Positions 43,305 to 52,140 of a DNA stretch of 64,000 nt are shown here, piece by piece. This DNA comes from Mangrovimonas yunxiaonensis (GTDB lineage Bacteria > Bacteroidota > Bacteroidia > Flavobacteriales > Flavobacteriaceae). The number at the start of each line of letters is the position of its first letter. The first letter of the stretch is position 1. The notes beneath the pieces were generated by a model. That model worked only from the letters and a program-made list of their open reading frames with translations, made no database searches and was not told where the DNA came from. The stretch is from positions 244,501 through 308,500 of the forward strand of contig NZ_JPFK01000007.1 of the NCBI RefSeq assembly GCF_000733475.1, read 5' to 3'. The position numbers and the translations under genes were made by a program.

Positions 43305-43336
43305 AATAAAAAAGCCCTGATTTTCATCAGGGCTTT
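43305..43336 (-). terminator. Terminator of gldJ
   Basis: An 11-bp perfect stem AAAGCCCTGAT / ATCAGGGCTTT with a 4-base loop and a T-run on the minus strand lies 24 bases past the gldJ stop. Confidence 0.85.
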
Positions 43337-43360
43337 AACTATTTTAAAACAGGAAGTATA

Positions 43361-45043
43361 TTAACCTTTTGTTTTGTTTTTGCTTTTAGATTTTGATCCT
43401 ACTCTAGACATAGCACATCTAAAGCCAATGTAGTCTGTAGCCATGGTTTGTGGGAAGTAGCGTCTTTGAGCTGGGTCTAACCAGTACTCTCTATCTTTCC
43501 AAGAACCACCTTTATAAACTCTAACCTCGTCGTTAATAAGCGATGTTCTTTTGTTTGATTTATCGTATTCTCTTACCATTTCACCGGTAGAGTCTATAAC
43601 CTCAACATTGTGCTTAGGCGAGTTGTACATTTTGCTGGTTTGTGCGGTAACTCCAGAGCCTTCTTCACCAAACTCATCGAAATCTCTATAGTATCTAGAA
43701 GAACGCTTGTCACCATCTCTAAAGTTACGGTTGTCACTTCTGTCGAAGTTTTGTCTTAAATACGTTTCGTCTTCATCTACGGCAACTTGGGCAATTTCAC
43801 CAGGAAGGTCTCTTGCAATTACTTTTCCGTTAGGAAGCGTGTCGTAAACAATATCGTCAACCGTTACAATTTTTACAGTACCGTCTTCGCCAATGGCGTT
43901 TTTGGTATACACATTACCACGGTAGTAGTTAAAGTCGTTAAACTCATCGTCTACTATAGGTCTGTAAACATCGGCTACCCATTCGGCAACGTTACCGGCC
44001 ATATCGTATAGTCCGAAATCGTTTGGTTCGTAAGATTTTACTTGGTTTGTAATGTCGGCATTATCATCAGACCATCCGGCAATTCCACCGTAATCTCCTT
44101 TTCCTTGTTTGAAGTTTGCTAATTGATCACCTCTTACTTTACGTTTTCCAGAGCGGGTATATTTACCATCCCATGGGTATTTTTTTCTACCTCTATAAAT
44201 GTTGTAGTTACGTAATTCTGTTAATCCTAAGGCGGCATATTCCCACTCAGCTTCTGTAGGAAGTCTGTAGGCAGGCGTAAGCAGTCCAGTTTCTCTTCCA
44301 GCGTAAACCCCTATAGTATCACCAGATGCTGTAGTTTGTACACGTCTTCTGTTGTTTTCAGGACTAGTAATACTATCGTTTCCACCATAGGCCTGAGTTG
44401 GCGCATTGATGTAGGTTTCTGTATTAAAAGTAGAACCAGCTTCGGCCGTTAAGTGTGAGCCTCGGGTAATGTAACCCTCGTCCATAAGGTATTTTTCATT
44501 AACACGATCGGTTCTCCAATTCGCGTATTCTACCGCTTGAATCCAACTTACACCAACTACAGGATATTCTCCGTAAGCAGGGTGGCGCAGGTAATTTTCG
44601 GTCATAACTTCGTTAAACCCTAAGCGGTTTCTCCAAACTAAAGTGTCTGGAAGGGCACCGTCGTAAATGGCTTTAAAGTTTTCTTCGGTAGGGGGGTAGG
44701 TTCTTTTAATCCAATCTAAGTATTCTAAATACATTTTATTGGTAACCTCTGTTTCGTCCATATAAAAAGACTGAACGTGTTGTTGGTTCGGGCTGTTGTT
44801 CCAGTCGTGCATAACATCGTCCTGTACTCTACCCATGGTAAAAGTACCTCCTTCAACAAAAACTAAACCTGGGGCAGTTTCTTGTTCTTTAAAATTTGTG
44901 TTGTATTGAAAACCACCCTCTCTGTCGTTAATGTCCCAACCGGTTCCTTGTGAGACACTAGAGCTTGATGATCTTTTACAACCAACAACAGATACGGCTA
45001 ATACTGTAATTAACAATATCTTAAATGTCATTGCTTTTTTCAT
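43361..45043 (-). CDS. gldJ: Gliding motility lipoprotein GldJ
   Basis: GldJ is an outer-membrane-associated lipoprotein needed for gliding and for stability of the type IX secretion/motility machine. The start MKKAMTFKILLITVLAVSVVG, followed by Cys, gives a proper lipoprotein signal; two upstream in-frame ATGs (45049, 45094) only add a poor N-terminus. The mature part is a formylglycine-generating-enzyme-like (SUMF1) domain: VFVEGGTFTMGR, MDETEVTNKMYLEYLDW, PVVGVSWIQAVEYANW, RLPTEAEWEYAALG and WVADVYRP, ending with YKGGSWKDREYW and IGFRCAMSRV. It is divergent from porU, a layout seen in other flavobacteria. Confidence 0.95.
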   Translation of the reverse strand: MKKAMTFKILLITVLAVSVVGCKRSSSSSVSQGTGWDINDREGGFQYNTNFKEQETAPGLVFVEGGTFTMGRVQDDVMHDWNNSPNQQHVQSFYMDETEVTNKMYLEYLDWIKRTYPPTEENFKAIYDGALPDTLVWRNRLGFNEVMTENYLRHPAYGEYPVVGVSWIQAVEYANWRTDRVNEKYLMDEGYITRGSHLTAEAGSTFNTETYINAPTQAYGGNDSITSPENNRRRVQTTASGDTIGVYAGRETGLLTPAYRLPTEAEWEYAALGLTELRNYNIYRGRKKYPWDGKYTRSGKRKVRGDQLANFKQGKGDYGGIAGWSDDNADITNQVKSYEPNDFGLYDMAGNVAEWVADVYRPIVDDEFNDFNYYRGNVYTKNAIGEDGTVKIVTVDDIVYDTLPNGKVIARDLPGEIAQVAVDEDETYLRQNFDRSDNRNFRDGDKRSSRYYRDFDEFGEEGSGVTAQTSKMYNSPKHNVEVIDSTGEMVREYDKSNKRTSLINDEVRVYKGGSWKDREYWLDPAQRRYFPQTMATDYIGFRCAMSRVGSKSKSKNKTKG

Positions 45044-45094
45044 ATCCATACGTTTAAGTAAGCTTAAAATATTTTTGGTGACGCAATATAACAA

Positions 45095-45316
45095 TTATAC
45101 CCAAGATTACAAGCAAATTTTTAAAAATAACATAAAAAAAGGTGCATTTCATCCTGTTTATTAAGCATTACAACGATGATTTTTGGGTTTTATTGCTCAT
45201 ATTAACGTCAATATAACGCACGTTCATTTAATTTATTATTGTAATTTTGAAACTTGTTATTAAAAAGCTGTTTTGGTTTAATAATAATGCGGCTTAATTT
45301 ACGTTATTGCTTTTAA
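45095..45316. other. Divergent gldJ/porU intergenic region
   Basis: This A/T-rich region of about 220-270 bases must hold both promoters of the divergent secretion genes. No exact TAnnTTTG box is seen near either start, and no gene is visible. Confidence 0.4.
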
Positions 45317-48300
45317 ATGAAAAAGAAACTACTGCTTGTCACTTTTTTGCTTGCACTTATAAGCATGCAAGCCCAGCAAAAGAAATTTGATGTTATTTGG
45401 GAGGGCACCAAAACCTTTTTTACCGAGAGTTATGCCTTAGAGATTCCCTATTTTTCGGGAGGGCATTTTAATTTTAGCCCGACTAGCGGTATAACATATA
45501 CTGCCCAATGGCAGGGGGCGGCCGTAAACGAGTCTTCTGTTACGTTAACAAATGTGGTTTACGAAACAATTTCTAGAGCAGAATTAAAAGGTTTAGATGA
45601 AGCCACACTTTCAAATGAGGTTAAGGTGACATTAAAAAACACCTCGGCTAGGGGCAAGCATGGGGTTGCTTTAACATTAACTCCTATTATTAAAAGTAAT
45701 CAAGGCTTTAAACGCATAACATCTTTTGTTGTTAATTATGCTGTTGGCAACCCCAATCGGGTAGCCTACAATAATGCGGTAAACATGGTTAATTCGGTTT
45801 TGAGTTCTGGACAGTGGTATAAGTTTTATATCGAGAAAACAGGCGTTTTTAGAATATCTAAAAGCTTTCTTTCCCAATTGGGGGTAAATGTTAATGGAGT
45901 AGACCCAAGAACTTTAAAACTTTATGGTAATGGGGGTGCCATGATACCTTATGCCAATGCCGAGCCGCAAGATTTCGATGTTAGGGAAAATGCCATTCGT
46001 GTGGTTGGCGAAAGTGATGGCGTTTTTAACGATGGCGATTACATTCTTTTTTATGGGCAAGGTCCCAAAGGGTTTGATGCAGAGAAAGGCACGCATGTTA
46101 ACTGTTATACCAGTAGAACCTACTATTATATAAATGTAAGTCCAGGGCAAGGAAAGCGTATCCAGCCCTTTATACAGCCTCAGGGTGCAGTCGATATGGT
46201 GGTCGATACCTTTCACGACTATAAATTTCATGAACTCGACGAATATAACTTGGTAAAAGTAGGAAGGCGTTGGTTTGGAGACCGATTTGATATAGAAACC
46301 AATAAAACGTTTACGTTTAATTTTCCAGATCGCATAACAACAACACCACTTAAATTAAATGTGGTGGTTGCTTCAACCTCCGAAGTCCAGACCAGCATGG
46401 ATGTTTCGGTAAACTCCCAAAACCTAACAACGTTAAACCTGCCTGCCACGACAGATTCTAATCTGGCAGTTTCGTCTTCCTATGTCAACAATCAATTAAT
46501 GGTAAATGCCAACGATGTTGCCGTAACCCTAAACTATAATAATGGTGGTAATCCCAGTGCACTGGCTTATATAGATTATATTACCTTAGAGGCAACACGC
46601 GCTTTGAGTTTCTCCGGAAACCAATACACTTTTCAAAATCGCGATGTGGCTGGCGAAACGGGCATAGCGCAGTACGATATTGCCAATACCTCACAAGTAT
46701 TGGAAGTTTGGGACGTTACCGATATTTATAATGTAACCAACCATGTTAATGCTAATAGTAGCAATAGCCTAAGCTTTAGGTCTACTTTAGGGACCGAAAA
46801 AAAGTACGCTTTGGTTACTAACCTAGATTACTACGCGCCTTTAATGGGCGATCAGACCACTGTGCGTAACCAAAATATAAAAGGCACCATTTTTCAAAAC
46901 CAACAAGGCGTTTTTCAGGATGTCGATTATTTAATTGTTGCACCCACAAACATGCTGGGCCAGGCAGAACGGTTGGCACAAATTAACCGCCAAGTCTATA
47001 ACTTAAATGTAAAAGTGGTTTCTTTAAACCAAATTTACACCGAATTTAGTACAGGCAATCCAGATATAGGCGCCATACGAAACTTGGTAAAGTACGTGTA
47101 CGATAATGCGAGTACGCCACAAAACAGAATAAAATATTTGTGTTTGTTTGGAGATGCTTCTTTCGATTATAAAAATAGAATAGAAAACAATACCAACATT
47201 GTGCCGTCTTGGCATGCTTATGATAGCTTTAGCTTGACCAATTCTTATGTTTCGGATGATTTTTACGGGATGATGGACCTTAACGAAGGAACCATGATTA
47301 CAACAGACCTACTCGATATTGCCGTAGGCAGGATTTTAGCCGATACCCCACAGCGTGCCAAAACCCTTGTCGATAAGATAGAAACCTATTACAAAGAGGC
47401 TTCCTTTGGGAAATGGCGCAATAATTTTGTTGTGCTTTCAGACGATGTAGACCACGACTGGGAAGGCGTATTACAGGAGACCACCGATGAGATGGCCAAT
47501 ACAATTACCCAAGAAAAACCGTTTTTAAACCCGATTAAAATCCATATGGATGCCTACCAGCAGCAATCAACTGCTGGAGGAGATAGCTATCCTGCCGTTA
47601 CCGAGGCCTTTTTAAATGCCATTGAAAAAGGCGCCTTGGTGGTTAACTATTTTGGCCATGGTGGCGAGGATGGTCTGGCCCATGAACGTGTTTTTCAAAA
47701 ACCACATTCACAAGGCTTAAATAATGTGTGTAAATATAATTGCTTTGTAACCGTTACTTGTGAGTACACCCGTTTTGATAACCCCTTAAGGCCTACAGCG
47801 GGCGAGTATACCTATTGGAATAAAAATGGCGGGGCAATTGGGCTTATATCAACAACACGGCAGATTTTCGTGAATGTTGGCATTAATTTTAATAACGTGC
47901 TTAAGGAGTATTTGTTCTCGTTTAATCCGGACGATATTTACCAAGATCACGAATACCCTTCTATGGCAGAAGCATTAAGATTAACTAAAAACCACAACTC
48001 CATTTCGGGGTCTGGCCAACGCCGATTGGTGTTTTTTATAGGCGACCCGGCTATGAAGCTTGCTTTTGCAAAGCCCAATGTCAGACTTACAGCTGTTAAC
48101 GACATTCCTGTAAACCAAAATATAGGGGTGTTAAAAGCCTTGGACAAAGTAAAACTTTCGGGCGAAGTAACCGATGTTTTTGGCAATGTGCAAACCAATT
48201 ATAACGGGGTGCTGTCTACCGTGCTTTTCGATAAAAATATCATGCGCGAAACGTTGGCCAACGATGGTACCACCGAAAATGGCCAGCTTATAAAACTAGC

Positions 48301-49195
48301 CTTCGAAACCTTAGGAGAAGTGGTTTTTAGAGGGCAGGCCTCGATTACCAATGGGCAGTTTGAATTTGAATTTGTCATGCCTAGAGACATTGGTATAGAA
48401 GAAGGCTATGGTAAAGTTAGTTTTTATGCCAAGCAAGACGGCCAACTTAACGATCAGGCGGGTGCAGCGGTAAATACCATTTCAATAGGCGGTCTTAACG
48501 CAAACGCCCCAGAGGACAATACAGGGCCTGTTATAAACGTGTATATGAACGACGAAAGCTTTGTGTCTGGCGGCATTACTAATAATTCGCCAAATTTACT
48601 GGTTAAACTAGAAGACGATAACGGAATTAATACCGCTAGTGGTATTGGGCATGATATTGTAGCCATAATTGATGGCGATGAAACAAACCCCTTTATCCTG
48701 AACGATTATTACGAAACCGAGTTGGATAATTACCAACGTGGGGTAGTGAATTACCCTTTTAGAGATTTGGAGCCAGGATTACATACCTTAACCCTTAAAG
48801 CCTGGGATGTTTATAATAATTCTGCTACCTCGGAAATTCAATTTGTGGTACACGACGAAAATCAGCAACTGGTTATCGATAATGTATTGAATTATCCAAA
48901 CCCTTTTGTTAATTACACCGAATTTTGGTTTAACCACAATAGTTCGGCGCCTTTAAACGTTTCAGTACAAATCTTTACGGTTTCGGGCAAGTTGGTAAGA
49001 ACACTAAACGGTCAGACCAATGCCGAAAGCTGTTGCAATACGGGCACAGCTTCCTTGTCGCGGGATATTGTGTGGGATGGCCGGGACGATTTTGGCGATA
49101 AAATAGGAAAAGGCGTGTATGTGTATAAATTAAAGGTACATTCGCCAGCCCTAAACAAAACGGTAGAGAAAATAGAGAAGCTTGTTATCCTTTAA
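45317..49195 (+). CDS. porU: Type IX secretion system sortase PorU
   Basis: PorU is the gingipain-family (C25) sortase on the outer membrane that removes the sorting domain of T9SS cargo and attaches the cargo to the surface. The 1292-residue protein has a signal peptide (MKKKLLLVTFLLALISMQAQ) and the C25 domain with catalytic His781 in VVNYFGHGG and Cys815 in FVTVTCEYTRFDNP. It ends with its own sorting-domain-like Ig module: VLNYPNPFVN, VQIFTVSGKLVRTL, VWDGRDDFGDKIGKGVYVYK. It is followed by porV after 33 bases. Confidence 0.96.
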   Translation: MKKKLLLVTFLLALISMQAQQKKFDVIWEGTKTFFTESYALEIPYFSGGHFNFSPTSGITYTAQWQGAAVNESSVTLTNVVYETISRAELKGLDEATLSNEVKVTLKNTSARGKHGVALTLTPIIKSNQGFKRITSFVVNYAVGNPNRVAYNNAVNMVNSVLSSGQWYKFYIEKTGVFRISKSFLSQLGVNVNGVDPRTLKLYGNGGAMIPYANAEPQDFDVRENAIRVVGESDGVFNDGDYILFYGQGPKGFDAEKGTHVNCYTSRTYYYINVSPGQGKRIQPFIQPQGAVDMVVDTFHDYKFHELDEYNLVKVGRRWFGDRFDIETNKTFTFNFPDRITTTPLKLNVVVASTSEVQTSMDVSVNSQNLTTLNLPATTDSNLAVSSSYVNNQLMVNANDVAVTLNYNNGGNPSALAYIDYITLEATRALSFSGNQYTFQNRDVAGETGIAQYDIANTSQVLEVWDVTDIYNVTNHVNANSSNSLSFRSTLGTEKKYALVTNLDYYAPLMGDQTTVRNQNIKGTIFQNQQGVFQDVDYLIVAPTNMLGQAERLAQINRQVYNLNVKVVSLNQIYTEFSTGNPDIGAIRNLVKYVYDNASTPQNRIKYLCLFGDASFDYKNRIENNTNIVPSWHAYDSFSLTNSYVSDDFYGMMDLNEGTMITTDLLDIAVGRILADTPQRAKTLVDKIETYYKEASFGKWRNNFVVLSDDVDHDWEGVLQETTDEMANTITQEKPFLNPIKIHMDAYQQQSTAGGDSYPAVTEAFLNAIEKGALVVNYFGHGGEDGLAHERVFQKPHSQGLNNVCKYNCFVTVTCEYTRFDNPLRPTAGEYTYWNKNGGAIGLISTTRQIFVNVGINFNNVLKEYLFSFNPDDIYQDHEYPSMAEALRLTKNHNSISGSGQRRLVFFIGDPAMKLAFAKPNVRLTAVNDIPVNQNIGVLKALDKVKLSGEVTDVFGNVQTNYNGVLSTVLFDKNIMRETLANDGTTENGQLIKLAFETLGEVVFRGQASITNGQFEFEFVMPRDIGIEEGYGKVSFYAKQDGQLNDQAGAAVNTISIGGLNANAPEDNTGPVINVYMNDESFVSGGITNNSPNLLVKLEDDNGINTASGIGHDIVAIIDGDETNPFILNDYYETELDNYQRGVVNYPFRDLEPGLHTLTLKAWDVYNNSATSEIQFVVHDENQQLVIDNVLNYPNPFVNYTEFWFNHNSSAPLNVSVQIFTVSGKLVRTLNGQTNAESCCNTGTASLSRDIVWDGRDDFGDKIGKGVYVYKLKVHSPALNKTVEKIEKLVIL

Positions 49196-49228
49196 TAAAA
49201 AATTATATTTGCTAAATAAATCAATTTT

Positions 49229-50482
49229 ATGAAAAAATACATTCTAGCCCTATCTGCTTTATATTTTGGAGCACAAATACAGGCGCAAACAACAGTGTTA
49301 CAACTTCCAGAGTCACAAGATTCGCGTGTAATAACAACAGGATTGCCTTTTGTGTTAATAGCACCCGATGCACGATCGGCAGCTATGGGCGATATGGGGG
49401 TGGCCACTTCGGTCGATGCCTTTTCTCAACAATGGAACTCAGCTAAATATGCCTTCTCCGAAACCAAACAAGGGGTAGGGGTAAGCTACACGCCTTATTT
49501 AAGCAAGTTGGTAGATGATATTTTTTTAGGGGGCATCACCTATTTTAATAAATTAAACGAACGTAGTGCCTTTGGAGCAAGTTTTAGATATTTTTCGTTG
49601 GGAGAAATAGAATATGTACAAGATGAAATTTCAGAAGCCTTGGTGCAAAAACCTAACGAATTCACCATAGATGCCTCTTACGCCCTTAAGCTAAGCGAGC
49701 GCTTTTCAACATCGGTAGCCATGCGGTTTTTACATTCCGATTTAAAATTACCAAACTATTCTGGCGATCCAGAACCAGCAAGCACCTTTGGGGTAGATAT
49801 TTCGGGGTATTACCAGAGTGAAGAAGAGGCCTATGGTACCTTTAATGGACGCACCCGTTTGGGGTTTGCTATTCAAAACTTGGGGCCAAAATTTAAGTAC
49901 GATGCCCAAGGGCAAGAAAACTTCCAACCAACAACCTTGCGTTTGGGGGGTGGATTCGATTTTATCCTAGACCAGCACAATACAGTAGCCGTAACAGCAG
50001 AATTTACCAAACTATTGGTGCCAACGCCTCCAATTATTGGTCGTGAATATGCTTATGATGACACAAATGGTAATGGTAGTTATGATGAAGGGGAGGAAGT
50101 AGGTTACCCAAATGACCCTATTAATGAAGAGGTGTATTATCTTGAAGGAAAAGACCCTAATGTCGAGTTCTTTAAGGGGGTGTTCCAATCTTTTGGCGAT
50201 GCACCAGGAGGCTTTAGAGAAGAAGTAAAAGAAATTACCTGGGCTTTGGGAGCCGAGTACCGCTACCAAGATTCGTTTGCCTTTAGAGCCGGATATTTTA
50301 ACGAAGCTGAAGACAAAGGAGCGCGTAAGTTCTTTGCCATAGGCGCCGGATTTAACTACAATGTTATAGGGGTGGATTTGTCGTATTTGTTCTCGGCATC
50401 AAAAATACCAAGCCCTTTAGAAAACACCTTGCGCTTTACACTATCGTTTAATATCGATAGAGAGGCTTACCAAGAATACTAG
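49229..50482 (+). CDS. porV: Type IX secretion outer-membrane protein PorV
   Basis: PorV (LptO) is the outer-membrane barrel that shuttles cargo from the SprA translocon to PorU. The 417-residue protein has a signal peptide (MKKYILALSALYFGAQIQAQ), an early ARSAAMGDMGVATSVDAFSQ segment typical of the PorV/FadL group, and repeated beta strands to a C-terminal FTLSFNIDREAY. A roughly 45-residue acidic loop rich in Gly/Asp/Glu lies near residues 275-315. A strong terminator ends the porU-porV unit. Confidence 0.95.
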   Translation: MKKYILALSALYFGAQIQAQTTVLQLPESQDSRVITTGLPFVLIAPDARSAAMGDMGVATSVDAFSQQWNSAKYAFSETKQGVGVSYTPYLSKLVDDIFLGGITYFNKLNERSAFGASFRYFSLGEIEYVQDEISEALVQKPNEFTIDASYALKLSERFSTSVAMRFLHSDLKLPNYSGDPEPASTFGVDISGYYQSEEEAYGTFNGRTRLGFAIQNLGPKFKYDAQGQENFQPTTLRLGGGFDFILDQHNTVAVTAEFTKLLVPTPPIIGREYAYDDTNGNGSYDEGEEVGYPNDPINEEVYYLEGKDPNVEFFKGVFQSFGDAPGGFREEVKEITWALGAEYRYQDSFAFRAGYFNEAEDKGARKFFAIGAGFNYNVIGVDLSYLFSASKIPSPLENTLRFTLSFNIDREAYQEY

Positions 50483-50505
50483 TTCATACAAGTTTAAAAC
50501 AAATT

Positions 50506-50539
50506 AAAAAAACTATTGCCCAGGCAATAGTTTTTTTGT
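50506..50539 (+). terminator. Terminator of porU-porV
   Basis: AAAAAAACTATTGCC / GGCAATAGTTTTTTT with a 2-base loop is a near-perfect 15-bp stem with a T7 tail. It overlaps a possible upstream start of cdd and so rules that start out. Confidence 0.88.
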
Positions 50540-50568
50540 CTAAGATTGTTTTTTATAACTTTAGCCAT

Positions 50569-51051
50569 ATGAAAACGATAAAAATAGAAGCCACATTAGC
50601 GGTTTACGACAGTGTGGATGAGTTGCCCAAAGATGTTATGGAATTAATGTCTAAGGCCATGGAAGCAAGGAGCAAGGCCTATGTGCCCTACTCAAATTTT
50701 AGCGTTGGTGCAGCTATTCTTTTAGATGATGGCGAGGTGGTTTTGGGCAATAACCAAGAAAATGCGTCTTACCCTTCGGGGCTTTGTGCCGAGCGTACCG
50801 CCATTTACTACGCCGGGGCAAACTATCCAGAGGCCAAAATTTTAAAAATGGCCATAACAGCTGGTTCTAGAACCCAGCCAACCATTACCCCCATACCGCC
50901 CTGCGGAGCATGTAGGCAGGCCATTGCCGAGTATGAGGTGAACCAGAATAGCGCTATAGAAATTTACTTTATGGGAGAAACAGGAAAGGTTGTTAAGGCT
51001 AACTCGCTGGCCGATTTGCTGCCTTTAGGTTTCGATAAGTCCTTCTTGTAG
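50569..51051 (+). CDS. cdd: Cytidine deaminase
   Basis: Cdd deaminates cytidine and deoxycytidine to uridine forms for pyrimidine salvage. The 160-residue protein shows the zinc site SGLCAERTAIYYAG (Cys and catalytic Glu of C-A-E) and PPCGACRQAIAEY (the P-C-G-A-C pair), plus the nucleoside-binding YVPYSNFSVGAAIL. The start is set at 50569: an upstream ATG (50536) lies inside the porV terminator, and a near-consensus promoter (TTG 50536, TAACTTTA 50556) lies just ahead of the chosen ATG. Confidence 0.95.
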   Translation: MKTIKIEATLAVYDSVDELPKDVMELMSKAMEARSKAYVPYSNFSVGAAILLDDGEVVLGNNQENASYPSGLCAERTAIYYAGANYPEAKILKMAITAGSRTQPTITPIPPCGACRQAIAEYEVNQNSAIEIYFMGETGKVVKANSLADLLPLGFDKSFL

Positions 51052-51103
51052 CGATTTCGTGAATTTTAACCGATTAGGGTTTTCTCATTAATAAGTAAAG
51101 TGC

Positions 51104-51111
51104 TATTTTTG
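51104..51111 (+). promoter_or_regulatory. -7 box for the pdhA-pdhC operon
   Basis: TATTTTTG matches TAnnTTTG exactly and is 28 bases before the ATG at 51139. It excludes the upstream in-frame ATG at 51100. Confidence 0.55.
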
Positions 51112-51138
51112 TGTTCCGTTTTTAAAGAAACACAAGCA

Positions 51139-52137
51139 ATGCAAAAAATTACCAAAGAAACATACCTAAAGTGGTATGAAGATATGTTGTTTTGGCGCAA
51201 GTTTGAAGACAAACTAGCAGCTGTTTACATACAACAAAAAGTAAGAGGATTTCTTCACTTGTACAATGGTCAGGAAGCCGTATTGGCAGGAGCCTTGCAC
51301 GCCATGGATTTGACCAAGGATAAAATGATTACAGCGTATCGTAACCACGTACAACCTATAGGTATGGGCGTAGATCCTAAAAAGGTTATGGCAGAGCTGT
51401 ACGGTAAGGCTACCGGAACCTCGAAAGGTCTTGGTGGCTCCATGCACATTTTTTCTAAAGAGCATGGCTTTTATGGCGGCCACGGTATTGTGGGAGGGCA
51501 AATCCCTTTAGGAGCAGGCATTGCCTTTGGCGACAAATATAAAGGAAACGATGCCGTTACCATTTGCTGCTTTGGCGATGGTGCCGCAAGACAAGGGTCG
51601 TTGCACGAAACCTTTAACTTGGCTATGCTTTGGAAGCTGCCAGTAGTATTTGTTTGCGAAAATAACGGGTATGCCATGGGAACTTCGGTAGAGCGTACTG
51701 CCAACCATACCGATGTATGGAAATTAGGACTTGGGTACGAAATGCCATGTGGCCCAGTAGATGGAATGAACCCCGTAAAAGTAGCCGAAGCGTTTGATGA
51801 AGCCATTCAGCGTGCCAGACGTGGAGAAGGGCCAACATTCCTCGAACTAAAAACTTACCGTTACCGTGGACACTCCATGAGCGACGCCCAACATTACAGA
51901 ACAAAAGAAGAAGTAGAAGAGTACAAGAAAATTGACCCAATTACACAAGTAAAAGACATTATTCTTGAAAACAACTACGCTACAGAAGAAGAGATAAAAA
52001 CCATAGATAAGCGTGTTAAGGATTTGGTGAAAGCCTGTGAGAAATTTGCCGAAGAGTCTCCATATCCAGACAAAAGCGTGATGTACGATGCGGTTTACGA
52101 ACAAGAAAACTATCCATTTTTACAACATAAACTATAA
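51139..52137 (+). CDS. pdhA: Pyruvate dehydrogenase E1, alpha subunit
   Basis: E1 alpha works with E1 beta to decarboxylate pyruvate on thiamine diphosphate and hand the acetyl group to E2. The 332-residue protein has the ThDP-binding segment CCFGDGAARQGSLHETFNLA, ending near VVFVCENNGYAMGTSVERT. Other signatures are GLGGSMHIFSKEHGFYGGHG and RYRGHSMSD (phosphorylation-loop region in eukaryotic homologues). It is 3 bases ahead of the E2 gene. The beta subunit gene is not in this window. Confidence 0.95.
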   Translation: MQKITKETYLKWYEDMLFWRKFEDKLAAVYIQQKVRGFLHLYNGQEAVLAGALHAMDLTKDKMITAYRNHVQPIGMGVDPKKVMAELYGKATGTSKGLGGSMHIFSKEHGFYGGHGIVGGQIPLGAGIAFGDKYKGNDAVTICCFGDGAARQGSLHETFNLAMLWKLPVVFVCENNGYAMGTSVERTANHTDVWKLGLGYEMPCGPVDGMNPVKVAEAFDEAIQRARRGEGPTFLELKTYRYRGHSMSDAQHYRTKEEVEEYKKIDPITQVKDIILENNYATEEEIKTIDKRVKDLVKACEKFAEESPYPDKSVMYDAVYEQENYPFLQHKL

Positions 52138-52140
52138 GCT

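Noticed and set aside
45043-45094. Upstream start of gldJ at 45094
   Set aside because: The extra 17 residues precede the lipoprotein signal and would spoil it; the ATG at 45043 gives a normal signal with the Cys in place.
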